Shown in pieces: positions 45,741-57,897 of a DNA stretch of 64,000 nucleotides; position 1 is the stretch's first letter; each line of letters begins with the position of its first letter. This DNA comes from Ryuthela nishihirai (Eukaryota; Arthropoda; Arachnida; Araneae; Heptathelidae): contig JAWZYU010000028.1 of the NCBI GenBank assembly GCA_038380435.1, positions 43,645,095 to 43,709,094 of the forward strand, written 5' to 3'. The position numbers were made by a program, and so were the translations under genes. The notes beneath the pieces are model-generated. The model was not told where the DNA came from. It searched no databases and saw nothing but the letters and a program-made list of their open reading frames with translations.

Positions 45741-46517
45741 ATTGTAAATATATATATATAAACAAATTTGACAATAAAGGAATGTACATAAGCGGAGAAT
45801 TATATTTTTAGAGCAATTATTATCTGGATTGTTGGGCAGAAAGATAAAAGTAACATTGTGAAGAGAGAGAGAGCATAGAGAGGTCACAGTTTGGCGTTGT
45901 TATCTTGAGAGAGATTCAGCATTGCCATCAACGCAGCGTGAGAGGAAGGAGAAACTAATCACGGCGATAGGAGACCCCGGAACACTCTACGCCAGGGGAG
46001 AAAAAAAAAAGATCTCATCTGATCGTCCATTCGTCACGGAGAAAGAACGAGAGAGATCAGGGGAGACAGGACAATTTGGGGATGGCTAATGTATGAGGTG
46101 ATCGTTAACTGAAAGGGCCGTTTTCTTCTTTTCAAATCATCCATTGTGCTTCGGGACTCCATCGACATCAGTTTGATTTTCCCCCTCTTCGCCAAAAGTA
46201 CGGATATTAAAGCAATTATAAGCCGGAAACGAGGAAGAAGATTAGGGTTTGAGCTACATGTTGGTTACGGGAAGAAATTAAGGAGCAGTTTTTTTTAAAA
46301 CATTTTTGAAAGTTTTTCTTTTTTTGTGCGAAGTGGCGATTAGGTGTGTTGGGATTGTAAAAGAAATAAATATTGAGAGAGTTTGTCGGGTTTGGATTTT
46401 GTTGACGTTATACTCGGGAAAACTTTTTTTTTTCAATACCGTTTGCCTATCTGTGCAATGTCTAGATCGTTATTTTAAAACCGGTAATTCGAAGCATTTT
46501 GTGATTGGGTTGGTTTA
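45741..46517. other. Gene-free DNA
   Basis: Short at-repeat at 45747-45760 and ga-rich stretches (45865-45872). No ORF with a domain. A 72-codon frame at 46306-46524 is unremarkable. Confidence 0.4.
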
Positions 46518-46530
46518 CCTATGAGCAGGA

Positions 46531-46921
46531 TTGGGTTGTTGGGTTGTTTTACCTCTGAGCGGCATTTTTTTGCACACCATGGGCTAAATGGCCAGGTCAC
46601 ATGGACCTCGAAGGCTCAGAGAAGGTTGGGGGAGGGGACCCACTGGAACAGCTGTTGGGAGACAGATGGTAGCCTCCCGTCAAGGCCATCCAGCGTGTTC
46701 TTTAACGTGCACAGGGTATGGCTCTCCCGCACACGGGGCCACGGCTTAACGTTCCATCCGACGGACGGCGGCCTTTCCAAGCCCATCGGTGTCCCCTACT
46801 GACCGTGGTAGGGCGGGGAATTTTGCGGAGATAAATCTCAACGCTAACCCAGCTGGGACTCGAACCTGGGAATTACAGATTACGAGTCTGACACGCTACC
46901 GACTGAGCCACCCCCGCCCAT
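46531..46921 (-). mobile_element. SINE-A, 13-bp TSD
   Basis: Perfect duplication CCTATGAGCAGGA at 46518-46530 and 46922-46934. Confidence 0.95.
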
Positions 46922-46934
46922 CCTATGAGCAGGA

Positions 46935-47640
46935 ATTTCCTGCTACAATGGACCAAGTGACTACGGCACAAGGACTTAGTTGTAGGCAGGGGACCTACTG
47001 GACAGCTATTAGCAGACAAATGGTATCATCCCTTCTAGGTCATCCAGCGTGTTCTTAAACGTGTACAGGGTATGGCTGTACTGCACATGAAGCCACGGCT
47101 TTACGCCTCATTTGACGGACGGCGGCCCTTTTCAAGCCCATTGTTGACCTCTACTGACCGAGGGCAGGGCAGAGGTGGCTCAGTCGGTAGCGCTCCAGGC
47201 TCGTAATCTGTGGTTCCCAGGTTCGAGTTCCAGCTGAGTCAGCGTTGTAATTTATCTCCGCAGAATTCCCCGCCTTGCCCACGGTCAGTAGGGGGCACCG
47301 ATGGGCTTGGAAAGTACGCCGTTCCTCGTATGGGACGTTCAGCGGTGGCCCCGTGTGCTGGAGAGCCATATCCTGTGCACGTTAAAGAACACGCTGGATG
47401 GCCTTGACGGGAGGCTACCATCTGTCTCCCAACAGCTGTTGCAGTGGGTCCCCTCCTCCAATTTTTTGAGCATTTGGGGTTCTCGTGAACTGGCCACTTA
47501 GCCCATTTTGTTCAAAAAAGTGCCGCTTAGAGGTAAAACAACCCAACTGACCGAGGGGTTGTGGAGATCATCTCAACGATGGCACAGTTGGGACCAGGAG
47601 TTGTGAATTGCAGATTATGAGCGTGATGCAATAGAGACCG
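46935..47640 (-). mobile_element. Old SINE-A split by a younger SINE-A
   Basis: Minus-strand parts at 46935-47164 and 47546-47640 (ending gagatcatctcaacg...) form one diverged copy, interrupted by the plus-strand copy at 47165. Confidence 0.85.
47165..47545 (+). mobile_element. SINE-A nested in SINE-A
   Basis: Perfect 12-bp duplication ACTGACCGAGGG at 47153-47164 and 47546-47557, which comes from the older SINE. Confidence 0.95.
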
Positions 47641-47665
47641 AAACAAACCCTGTGCTCATGATTTT

Positions 47666-48055
47666 AGGGGCGGGGGTGGCTCAGTCGGTAGCGGGCCAGG
47701 CTCGTAATCTGTAGTTCCCAGGTTCGAGTCCCAGCTGGGTGAGCGTTGAGATTTATCTCCGCAAAATTCCCCGCCCTGCCCACGGTCAGTAGGGGACGCC
47801 AATGGGCTTGGAAAGGCCGCCGTCCGTCGGATGGGACGTTAAGCCGTGGCCCCGTGTGTGGGAGAGCCATACGCTGTGCACGTTAAAGAACACACTGGAT
47901 GGCCTTGACGGGGGACTACCATCTGTCTCCCAACAAGTGTTCCAGTGGGTCCTCTCCCCCAACCTTCTCTGAGTCTTCGGGGTCCATGTGACCTGGCCTT
48001 TTAGCCCATGGTGTGCAAAAAAGTGCCGCTCAGAGGTAAAACAACCCAACCCAAC
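47666..48055 (+). mobile_element. SINE-A, 11-bp TSD
   Basis: Perfect duplication CTCATGATTTT at 47655-47665 and 48056-48066. B box ggttcgagtccc intact; A-box side has ggtagcgggcc. Confidence 0.95.
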
Positions 48056-48336
48056 CTCATGATTTTGGACGTATAATAGGGTAAACGTTTTTGCTTAAAT
48101 TTTATTGTGTGTTAAACAAAGTATTGCAGCAAAAACATTTGAATAATTAAATTTTGCGTGATTGGGGGATAAAGTGATAAATTACATACAAAATGAAATA
48201 AATGCACTATAAGTAAGTAAGTTTATTTTCTGTTTTATGTACACATACAGTGCATGGTTGCCACGAAGTAATAATTAAAATAACAACTCTTTGCTCTATA
48301 ATACAAAGACACTTGAATATATATTTTACATATATA

Positions 48337-49909
48337 CAGGGTGATTGTAAACTCTTTCAACAAAAAGAGAGGGGTGATGGTACACATCAAGACAAACAAT
48401 TGTTGAAGTGGAACCTATGATCGCATTGCACTCCTTCCGAGAGAAGTGTAAAGTTACATATCCACGTTGATCCTTCAACAGTGAAAACAAAGGCACAACC
48501 AATTTATGAGTTGCTTAATTACATTCGCGTCAGAGAAAGACTCAAAGTAGTTGCTCAAAGTGGCGTCCGATTGCACAGCCCACACCGGCGAATGAAGGAC
48601 TCTCGCACCTTCTCGCAGACTCCTGGTGTGGTGTTGGTCTAGTCCGCTGCAACACCGATTCTCGCGACGAGATCTTCCAGGGAGTCCACAGGTGTCTCGT
48701 ACACAAGTGTTTTCATGTGCCCCCAGACGAAGAAGTCTAGTGGATTGAGGTCCGGGGAGCGTGGAGGCCAAGCCACAGGTCCACCACATCCAATCCACCG
48801 CCCGGGATATGTTGCATTTAGGAAGTATCGGATTTCGATGGAAAAGTGTGCTTGGGCCCCATCATGCATAAACCACATGTCCCTCTGCGTGGTGAGTGGA
48901 ACACCCTGCAACAGACCGGGAAGCACTTGCTCCAGAAACACACAGTACACTGCGCTGGTCAGTCGTTCTGGCAAGAGGTAAGGTCCCACCAGACAATCAC
49001 CCAGGATACCTGTCCAGATGCTGAAGCCAAATTTCTGCTGCTGTTTATGAGGGTCAGTGACGTGTGGATTTTCTTGAGCCCAAGCGTGCTGGTTGTGATT
49101 GTTGAAAATGCGTTCCCGGGTAAACGTGGCCTCATCACTAAACAACACTAATGCGGAAAATTGCGGATTAGCATTGTTCATCTGGAGCATCCACCTAACA
49201 AGCTCTACCCGGCGGGGATAGTCATCTTCGTTCAAAGCTTGGACCTTCTGCACGTGGAAGGGATGCATCCGTGCCTCATGTAGAACATTCCACACCGAGG
49301 TTTGGAAAACTCCCATTTCGGAAGACACCATTCGCGTACTTGTGGAAGGAACTTCTGGAAATCGCTGCAAGACACGTTCTTCCATTTCCAGTGTCCGCAC
49401 ACTTCGCGAACATCCATTATCACTCATTGAGATAACCAACGAGCCAGTTTCATACAGTCTTCGATCAACACTAGCGAAGGTCGAATGGTAAGGAATACGA
49501 CGATTCGAAAATCTCTCACGGTACAATCTTTATGGTTCACGTCCATTAATACTGCTTGGCCGTACATCAGGTGCATATCCGCCAATTCTTCGTATGTGTA
49601 GTCTTCCATGTCCTTCACGAATAGGTCACTTATCATGTGACGTTATCACGGTAATGTCAATGAACGGGTTCGGCTGCGTTTTTAAATGTTTGTTCTTAAT
49701 CGTCTACGCACTTGCTCAGCGCACCTGATTTGCATCTTGTGCTTTTCATGCACCGGTTGTAAATACTTGTGCATGCGTGGCGTTTTTCGAAAGTACTCTT
49801 TTCTGGCGGAAGAAATGGAATGCGACTTTAGTTTCCATTGCAAAAATTGGTCGTCTTGATGTGTACTATCACGCCTCCTTTTTTGTTGAAAGAGTTTACA
49901 ATCACCCTG
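48337..49909 (-). mobile_element. Mariner-type transposon, 1573 bp, complete ends
   Basis: Termini CAGGGTGATTGTAAACTCTT on both strands; the inverted repeats extend for about 57 bp with a few mismatches, and a TA lies on each side (48335-48336, 49910-49911). It carries one transposase gene on the minus strand. Both ends are intact, so the element could in principle still be mobilised in trans. Confidence 0.95.
48556..49602 (-). pseudogene. Mariner-like transposase (DUF4817 type), two lesions
   Basis: DDE transposase. The N-terminus MEDYTYEELADMHLMYG (DUF4817-type helix-turn-helix region) starts at about 49602. A frameshift near 49530 separates it from LYRERFSNRRIPYHSTFAS, where the frame 49526-48639 continues for 295 codons. 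Catalytic motifs are present: LFSDEATF, MHDGAQAHF and PRSPDLNPLDFFVWG. A TAG near 48640 follows RIGVAAD, after which the same frame reads on as TNTTPGVCEKVRESFIRRC and stops near 48557. Two simple lesions in an otherwise well-preserved gene suggest fairly recent inactivation. Confidence 0.9.
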
Positions 49910-49911
49910 TA

Positions 49912-50211
49912 TATATAACTTTAAACTATGCATTTCATTTCTTACAATCAAAGTCATTTGGTATTGTGCATTTTTCTCCTGTATTTTTGCCATTACAGTA
50001 ACATTACCATATACCTTATATAATAGGATCATTCCACATGAGTAAAACTCGCTTGTGGGGTTTATAAATGAAAAACATGTTCATACATTGCCATGGTCTT
50101 CAATATTTCAACAATAATTTTACATTTAATGTTTCCATATAGTTCTTTTTTTTTCATTAAAATTTGAAATTTTCTAAGTTTAGCTCCAATATCCATTTTC
50201 TAAGTTCGGTT
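49912..50211. other. Gene-free DNA
   Basis: AT-rich, no feature recognised. Confidence 0.4.
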
Positions 50212-50224
50212 ACTGATCAAAGGG

Positions 50225-50614
50225 GGCGGGGGGTGGGGGTGGCTCAGTCGGTAGCGCGCCAGGCTCGTAATCTGTAGTTCCCAGGTTCGAGTCCCAGCTG
50301 GGTCAGCGTTGAGATTTATCTCCGCAAAATTCCCCGCCCTGCCCACGGTCAGTAGGGGACACCGATGGGCTTGGAAAGGCCGCCGTCCGTCGGATGGGAC
50401 GTTAAGCCGTGGCCCCGTGTGCGGGAGAGACATACCCTGTGCACGTTAAAGAACACGCTGGATGGCCTTGACGGGAGGCTACCATCTGTCTCCCAACAGC
50501 TGTTCCAGTGGTCCCCCAACCTTCTCTGAGCCTTCGGGGTCCATGTTACCTGGCCATTTAGCCCATGGTGTGCAAAAAAGTGCCTCTCAGAGTTAAAACA
50601 ACCCAAACAACACA
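50225..50614 (+). mobile_element. SINE-A inserted in SINE-B
   Basis: Flanks actgatcaaaggg (50212-50224) and actgatctaaggg (50615-50627) form a 13-bp TSD with one difference. The duplicated sequence matches the ctactgatctacggg region of SINE-B, whose body follows. Confidence 0.9.
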
Positions 50615-50778
50615 ACTGATCTAAGGGATCTGGGTTCGAGCCCCGGATAAGGCATGGATGTGTGTCTTGTTTTTCTGATGAGGTCCTGACATACTCACAG
50701 ACCTTCTACTATGACATATAAACTGACAGGCTCCTGTCAGATCTCTGTAGCAAGCAGCTGCTTGAGGGGGTATTTATT
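50615..50778 (+). mobile_element. SINE-B, split by SINE-A near its head
   Basis: B box gggttcgagccccg, then gatgaggtcctgacatactc, ataaactgacaggctcctgt and gcagctgcttgagggggtat. The A-box part is on the other side of the SINE-A insertion and is poorly preserved. Confidence 0.85.
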
Positions 50779-51071
50779 TTATTTTTATTAACAAATTCAT
50801 TTACGATTCTTACATCCTATATATAATTTCGAATCAAATTATATAATCTTGGGGATATATAAATGTAATGTCTGGTAATAATATTCTTTGTTGCAAAAAG
50901 CTCTTCCAATAATAAGTTTTTGAATAATCTAGTATTAACCGCAAAGGCTCTGATGTTTATTCCAAGTTTCCGTTACATGTTTGATTACATGAAAAATATA
51001 TAGTTTTCTCACTTGTAAGATGCCGAATATTTGATAATCCTGAATTATGTTTCTCTTTTTCTCTTTCTTAG

Positions 51072-51463
51072 TGGGGGCGGGGGTTGCTCAGTCGGTAGCG
51101 CGCCAGGCTCGTAATCTGTAGTTCCCAGGTTCGAGTCCCAGCTGGGTCAGCGTTGAGATTTATCTCCGCAAAATTCCCCGCCCTGCCCACGGTCAGTAGG
51201 GGACACCGATGGGCTTGGAAAGGCCGCCGTCCGTCGGATGGGACGTTAAGCCGTGGCCCCGTGTGCGGGAGAGCCATACCCTGTGCACGTTAAAGAACAC
51301 GCTGGATGGCCTTGACGGGAGGCTACCATCTGTCTCCCAACATCTGTTCCAGTGGGTCCCCTCCCCCAACCATCTCTGAGCCTTCGGGGTCCATGTGACC
51401 TGGCCATTTAGCCCATGGTGTGCAAAAAAAGTGCTGCTCAGAGGTAAAACAACCCAACCCAAA
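51072..51463 (+). mobile_element. SINE-A
   Basis: Near-perfect 10-bp TSD tctttcttag (51062-51071) and tcttttttag (51464-51473). A-box side reads gttgctcagtcgg. Confidence 0.9.
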
Positions 51464-51633
51464 TCTTTTTTAGCATACACCTAATTATGTGGTTTTTGAC
51501 TCCCTCTAGCGGTTTAATATATGTATCATAAGCTCTCCCCCCATTGACAAAATACCACAGTTGAGATAAGACTTTATTCAAGCATTATAAATAATTTTTA
51601 TAACGATAAGTCAGCAAAATTCCTGATATAGTA

Positions 51634-52012
51634 AGGGCGGAGGTGGCTCAGTCGGTAGTGCGCCAGGCTCGTAATATATAGTTCCCAGGTTCGAGTCCCA
51701 GCTGGGTCAGCGTTGAGATTTATCTCCGCAAAATTCCCCGCCCTGCCCACGGTCAGTAGGGGACACCGATGGGTTTGGAAAGGCCGCCGTCCGTCGGATG
51801 GGACGTTAAGCCGTGTGCGGGAGAGCCATACCCTGTGCTCGTTAAAGAACACGCTGGATGTCCTTGACGGAAGACTACCATCTGTCTCCCAACAGCTGTT
51901 CCAGTGGGTCCCCTCCCCCAACCTTCTCTGAGTCTTCGGGGTTCATGTGACCTGCCCATTTAGCCCATGGTGTGCAAAAATGTGCCGCTCAGAGGTAAAA
52001 CAACCCAACCCC
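51634..52012 (+). mobile_element. SINE-A
   Basis: Head gggcggaggtggctcagtcg; small deletion after taagccgtg; tail runs into the tandem block at 52013. No clear TSD. Confidence 0.9.
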
Positions 52013-52305
52013 CAACCTTCTCTGAGCCTTCTGGGTCCATGTGACCTGGCCATTTAGCCCATGGTGTGCAAAAAAGTGCCGCTCATAGGTAAAACAACCC
52101 AACCCAACCCCCAACCTTCTCTGAGCCTTCTGGGTCCATGTGACCTGGCCATTTAGCCCATGGTGTGCAAAAAAGTGCCGCTCATAGGTAAAACAACCCA
52201 ACCCAACCCCCAACCTTCTCTGAGCCTTCGGGGTCCATGTGACCTGGCCATTTAGCCCATGGTGTGCAAAAAAGTGCCGCTCAGAGGTAAAACAACCCAA
52301 CCTAA
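51914..52305 (+). repeat. Tandem array of SINE-A 3' tails (4 units of ~98 bp)
   Basis: The last ~98 bp of SINE-A (ccaaccttctctgagcctt ... aaaacaacccaaccc) repeat four times head to tail. The middle two units share changes (ccttctgggtcc, gctcataggt) not seen in the outer ones. Confidence 0.95.
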
Positions 52306-52491
52306 CTTTTGCGTCGATCAGCACACGAGAGTGAATGTGGTACCTTCCATTAGATGTAGTACTAGCCTGCATAGTGGAGCATCGGATGGCATCACTTAAC
52401 CATATTTACTTCTAAATTAACATGGAAGAAGTAAGAGTGCCATTCTGATTAGTTAGTTTTGAGGTAAATAAATTAATATCGTAAATGCGCA

Positions 52492-52872
52492 GGGGCGGGA
52501 GTGACTCAGTCAGTAGCGCGTCAGTCTCGTAATCTGTAGTTCCCAGGTTCGAGTCCCAGCTGGGCTAACGTTGAAATTTATCTCCCTCAAAACTCCCAGC
52601 CCTGCCCTTGGTCAGCAGGGGACACTGATGGGCTTGGAAAGGTCGCCGTCTGTCGGATGGGACATTAAGGCATGGGCCCATGTGTGGGAGAACCATACTC
52701 TGTGCACATTAAAGAACACGCTGATGGTCTTGACGGTAGGCTATCATTTGGGGTCCAACAGTTGTTGCAGTGGATACCCTCCTCCAACTTTCTGAGCCTT
52801 CGGGGTCCTTGTGACCTGACCATTTAGCCCATGGTGTGCAAAAATGCCGATCAGGTTTAAAACACCCTAACC
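52492..52872 (+). mobile_element. SINE-A, older copy
   Basis: Head ggggcgggagtgactcagtc, B box intact, many substitutions; tail ggtttaaaacaccctaacc. Confidence 0.85.
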
Positions 52873-52927
52873 TTTCTGTTAAGATTTTCGTGCTTCAAAC
52901 TAACAGATAGAGTCCCGAAAGAAAAAA

Positions 52928-53314
52928 GGGGCGGTGGTTGCTCAGTCGGTAGCGCGCCAGGCTCGTAATCTGTAGTTCCCAGTTTCGAGTCCCAGCCGGG
53001 TCAGCGTTGAGGTTTATCTCCGCAAAATTCTCCGCCCTGCCCACGGTCAGTAGGGGACACCGATGGGCTTGGAAAGGCCGCCGTCCGTCGGATGGGACGT
53101 AAAGCCGTGGCCCCGTGTGCGGGAGAGCCATACCCTGTGCACGTCAAAGAACACGCTGGATGGCCTTGACGGGAGGCTACCATCTGTCTCCCAACAGCTG
53201 TTCCAGTGGGTCCCTTCCCCAACCTTCTGTGAGCCTTCGGGGTCCATGTGACCTGGCCATTTAGCCCATGGTGTGCAAAAAAGTGCCGCTCAGAGGTAAA
53301 ACCACCCAACCCAA
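52928..53314 (+). mobile_element. SINE-A
   Basis: Head ggggcggtggttgctcagtc; tail aaaaccacccaaccc. Flanked on both sides by A-rich gaaagaaaaaa / gaagaaaaaaa, a probable TSD. Confidence 0.9.
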
Positions 53315-53354
53315 AAGAAGAAAAAAATGCATGAAATTAGAATAGTATGCGTAA

Positions 53355-53507
53355 TAACGGAAATAAATTTCAACGCATGCATACCGAAAAGAAGCCCACC
53401 AATGCCTCCTTTCTTACCAATGTGTCAAAATCACAACTCTGGCACTCGAACCTGGGAGCTTTATCTTAGAATTCTGATGTGCTACCAACTCGAAAACCAC
53501 ATTTCCC
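53355..53507 (-). mobile_element. Very old SINE-A head remnant
   Basis: Minus-strand traces: gaaataaatttcaacgc and actcgaacctgggagct, then tgctaccaactcg. The rest is decayed. Confidence 0.55.
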
Positions 53508-54057
53508 TTCTACCGGAAAAAAAAGAGCCTTCATAAAGCTATTTTGATTTTTTTTTAACAACGGAATATTAAAAAACACACAGAGAAAAAAAATAGCTTT
53601 CCCGATTAACATAAATTATTCTAATAACAATCATCACACGTGACACGAGTTTCATGCAAATATCCATCCGCATGTACACACATAAAAAAATGAAATCTTA
53701 AACCTCACGCACATGCTACTTTCCATGTCGAAATATTCCTCTTTTAGGGATGGAAAACTGCTTAATTCCCTAGGAAATTAGGAAGCGTTAGACCCAACAC
53801 ACGGAGAACGTGACAACTCTCAAAGCGCAATGACTTGCGTAATTACAGTTTTTTTTTATATCTCCTTCGTCACTTCCACCTTGGTTTCCTGTTTGCACGG
53901 TTTCAAGAGCTGCAGCGAGCTTGACCGCCAGCCGACGTTCAGTGAATGAAATGTACCGAATGTCACTTTGGTACGGTCACATATACAGCGATTTAACGTT
54001 ACAAACTTCAGTAGAGTTTTTGGCGTCCTAAATTAATTGATCAACAGCGGTGGTGGC
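53508..54057. other. Gene-free DNA
   Basis: No ORF with a domain and no repeat recognised. Confidence 0.4.
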
Positions 54058-54067
54058 CTCACAGCAA

Positions 54068-54459
54068 GGGGCGGGGGTGGCTCAGTCGGTAGCGCGCCAG
54101 GCTCGTAATCTGTAGTTCCCAGGTTCGAGTCCCAGCTGGGTCAGCGTTGAGATTTATCTCCGCAAAATTCCTCCGCCCTGCCCACGGTCAGTAGGGGACA
54201 CCGATGGGCTTGGAAAGGCCGCCGTCCGTCGGATGGGACGTTAAGCCGTGGCCCCGTGTGCGGGAGAGCCATACTCTGTGCACGTTAAAGAACACGCTGG
54301 ATGGCCTTGACGGGAGGCTACCATCTGTCTCCCAACAGCTGTTCCAGTGGGTTCCCTCCCCCAACCTTCTCTGAGCCTTCGGGGTCAATGTGACCTGGCC
54401 ATTTAGCCCATGGTGTGCAAAAAAGTGCCTCTCAGAGGAAAAACAACAACAATCCAACC
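54068..54459 (+). mobile_element. SINE-A, 10-bp TSD
   Basis: Perfect duplication CTCACAGCAA at 54058-54067 and 54460-54469. Tail aaacaacaacaatccaacc. Confidence 0.95.
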
Positions 54460-54527
54460 CTCACAGCAAAGTAGAGCGTATGCAATTATCTTACAACCAT
54501 AGGCCACTTCACAATTTTTTTGATCGG

Positions 54528-55217
54528 TTGGGAGTTTTACCTCTGAGCGGCACTTTTTTCGCACAATGGGCTAAATGGCCAGGTCACAAGGACAGGACCC
54601 CGAAGGCTCAGAGAAGGTTGGGGGAGGGGACCCACTGGAAGAGCTGTTGGGAGACAGATGGTAGCCTCCCGTCAAGGCCATCCAGCGTGTTCTTTAACGT
54701 GCACAGGGTATGTCTCTCTCTCGCATGGGGCGGGGGTGGCTCAGTCGGTAGCGCGCCAGGCTCGTAATCTGTAGTTCCCAGGTTCGAGTCCCAGCTGGGT
54801 CAGTGTTGAGATTTATCTCCGCAATATTCCCCGCCCTGCCCACGGTCAGTAGGGGACACCGATGGGCTTGGAAAGGCCGCCGTCCGTCGGATGGGACGTT
54901 AAGCCGTGGCCCCGTGTGCGGGAGAGCCATACCCTGTGCACGTTAAAGAACACACTGGATGGCCTTGACGGGAGGCTACCATCTGTCTCCCAACAGCTGT
55001 TCCAGTGGGTCCCCTCCCCCAACCTTCTCTGAGCCTTCGGGGTCCATGTGACCTGGCCATTTAGCCCATGGTGTGCAAAAAAGTGCCGCTCAGAGGTAAA
55101 ACAACACAACCAACAACTCTCTCTCGCATACGGGGCCACGGCTTAGCGTCCCATCCGACAAACGGCGGCCTTTCCAAACCCATCGGTGTCCCCTAATGAC
55201 CGTGGGCAGGGCGGGGT
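54528..55217 (-). mobile_element. SINE-A split by two younger SINE-A copies
   Basis: Minus-strand parts 54528-54726 and 55117-55217, interrupted by the plus copy at 54727; its head end is replaced by the minus copy starting at 55217. Confidence 0.9.
54727..55116 (+). mobile_element. SINE-A nested in SINE-A
   Basis: Perfect 13-bp duplication CTCTCTCTCGCAT at 54714-54726 and 55117-55129. Confidence 0.95.
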
Positions 55218-55605
55218 TGGATTGGATTGTTTTACCTCTGAGCGGCACTTTTTTGCACACCATGGGCTAAATGGCCAGGTCACATGGACCCCGAAGGCTC
55301 AGAGAAGGTTGGGGGGAGGGGACCCACTGGAACAGCTGTTGGGAGACAGATGGTAGTCTCCCGTCAAGGCCATCCAGCGTGTTCTTTAACGTTCATAGGG
55401 TATGGCTCTCCCGCACACGGGGCCACGGCTTAACGTCCCATCCGACGGACGGCGGCCTTTCCAAGCCCATCGGTGTCCCCTACTGACCGTAGGCAGGGCG
55501 GGGAATTTTGCGGAGATAAATCTCAATGCTGACTCAGCTGGGACTCGAACCTGAGAACTACAGATTACGAGCCTGGCGCGCTACCGACTGAGCCACCCCC
55601 GCCCC
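55217..55605 (-). mobile_element. SINE-A, full-length
   Basis: Tail ttggattggattgttttacc at the left, head complement gccacccccgcccc at 55605. Joined directly to the older copy on its left; no TSD seen. Confidence 0.9.
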
Positions 55606-55743
55606 ATCTTCACAAACTGGGGTGTGTGCAGTTATCTTAATACTATCGACCAACAATGGAGGTGGCCTCACAGCAAACTGGATCTTCTGCAGTTATCTTT
55701 AAATCATTATAGTATCTTGAAACCTTTTCCAATTGGAGGAGGA

Positions 55744-56132
55744 GGGGCGGGGGTGGTTCAGTCGTTAGCGCACCAGTCTCGTAATCTGCAGTTCCCAGGT
55801 TCAAGTCCCAGCTGCGTCAGCGTTCAGATTTATCTCCGCAAAACTCCCCGCCCTGCCCACGGTCAGTAGGGGACACCGATGGGCTTGGAAAGGCCGCCGT
55901 CCGTCGGATGGGACGTCAAGCCGTGGCTCCGTGTGCGGGAGAGCCATACCCTGTGCACGGTTAAAGAACACACTGTATGGCCTTGACGGGAGGCTACCAT
56001 CCGTCTCCCAACAGCTGTTCCAGTGGGTCTCCTCCCCCAACCTTCTCTGAGCCTTCGGGGTCCATCTGACATGGCCATTTAGCCCATGGTGTGCAAAAAA
56101 GTACCGCTCATAGGTAAATCAACCCAACGCAA
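55744..56132 (+). mobile_element. SINE-A
   Basis: Head ggggcgggggtggttcagtc, B box ggttcaagtccc (one change), tail taaatcaacccaacgc. Confidence 0.9.
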
Positions 56133-56831
56133 CTGGAGTGTGTGAACTCCAGTTTATCGTGAGGTCAGCTCCATTAATGGTAACGATTTTAAGACGCCAC
56201 GAAGTTCTGAAACGTTCATAACGTTAAAGCGCTCAAATTCGAAAGTGTGTGTCCATCCCTTTAGTGAATGAAACGTGTCGAAGAGTTTCTGCAGACAGTC
56301 GGCAAAGCCATCTAGCTCTCTCTGTAAGTGGGAAGCTAGTTAGAGAAAATTATGTATGAATTTAATTAGAGACATTTCCTGCTGCACCGGAAGGGAGAGA
56401 AGAGGTGAGAAAGTGTCTGCACCTTCGTCGTCTGAATGTCAACAGAGTAGAAAAGGGGCCGAACCCCCACTAATGACCGCCGCCTTTGCCGCAGTTGTGA
56501 GTTTTCCTCGTCCGCATCCTGAAATAGGAAACTGCATATTAATCTCAGAACATGCAAGTGGCGACAGGAAAACTCGAAACTCTTGTCTAAGGAAAAGTCT
56601 TTTGAACTAGACGAAGTTTTACACGTGCAGTGGAAATCGTTTGGTCTTCTGCGGTTGCGGTTTTTTGGTGTCGTCGGCAGCGAGATGCATTTTTGCCGCC
56701 TAAAAGGAATTTATATATTTGTTTTTACCACTCAAAGCGATTTTTCGTTTTTTAGTTGCTTCAAATAAGTTTGCTTTAAATCATTCTAAGTATTTGTTTT
56801 GATGTTTTTGATGTTTTTCGTCTTCGTCTGT
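56133..56831. other. Gene-free DNA
   Basis: Frames of 60-84 codons (for example 56356-56610) carry no recognisable domain. No repeat seen. Confidence 0.4.
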
Positions 56832-56841
56832 AAGAGAGTTT

Positions 56842-57210
56842 GGGGCGGGGGTGGGTCAATCAGTAGCGCGCCAGGCTCGTAATCTGTAATTCCCAGGTTC
56901 GAGTCCCATCTGGGTCAGCATTGAGATTTATCTCCGCAAAATTCCCCATCCACGGTCAATATGGGGGATAACGATGGGCTTGGAAAGGATGGGACGTTAA
57001 CCCGTGGCCCCGTGTGCGGGAAAGCCATACCCTCTGCACGTTAAGAACACGCTGGATGGCTTTGACGGGAGGCTACCTTCTGTCTCCCAACAGCTGTTCC
57101 AGTAGGTTCCCTCCCCCAACCTTCTTCTGAGCCTTCGGGGTCCTTGTGACCTGGCCATTTAGCCCATGGTGTGCAAAAAACTGCCGCTCAGAGGTAAAAC
57201 AACCCAACTC
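56842..57210 (+). mobile_element. SINE-A, 10-bp TSD
   Basis: Perfect duplication AAGAGAGTTT at 56832-56841 and 57211-57220. Small internal deletions around 56950-56995. Confidence 0.95.
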
Positions 57211-57280
57211 AAGAGAGTTTATTTTTGCTGCTCAACCGATTTTGTCTTGCAAATGAGTCTGTCTTTTGTAATTTTAAAAT

Positions 57281-57671
57281 TGGGTTGGGTTGTTTTACCT
57301 CTGAGCGGCACTTTTTTGCACACCATGGGCTAAATGGCCAGGTCACATGGACCCCGAAGGCTCAGAGAAGGTTGGGGGAGGGGACCCACTGGAACAGCTG
57401 TTGGGAGACAGATGGTAGCCTCCCGTCAAGGCCATCCAGCGTGTTCTTTAACGTGCACAGGGTATGGCTCTCTCCCGCATACGGAGCCTCGGCTTAACGT
57501 CCCATCCGACGGACGGCGGTCTTTCCAAGCCCATCGGTGTCCCCTACTGACCGTGGGCAGCGCGGGGAATTTTGCGGAGATAAATCTCAACGCTGACCCA
57601 GCTGGGACTCGAACCTAGGAACTACAGATTACGAGCCTGGCGCGCTACCGACTGAGCCACCCGCGCCCCAA
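57281..57671 (-). mobile_element. SINE-A, 16-bp TSD
   Basis: Perfect duplication TTTGTAATTTTAAAAT at 57265-57280 and 57672-57687. Well preserved, so probably young. Confidence 0.95.
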
Positions 57672-57897
57672 TTTGTAATTTTAAAATAATTTATTTTTGA
57701 CATCGTAAACTTCAAAGTTGGCTAGTTTGTTTTTGGCGATCTCTAAAGATTTAATAATAATCTTACTCTAATTGATTAATAATATATAACGATTATTCTA
57801 AAATAATTAATAATTTAAATATTAAAATGATTTAAAATCTAATCAGTTGATAAAAAAATTACGTAATTAATTTTAATTCGAAAAAGGATTTATTTTT

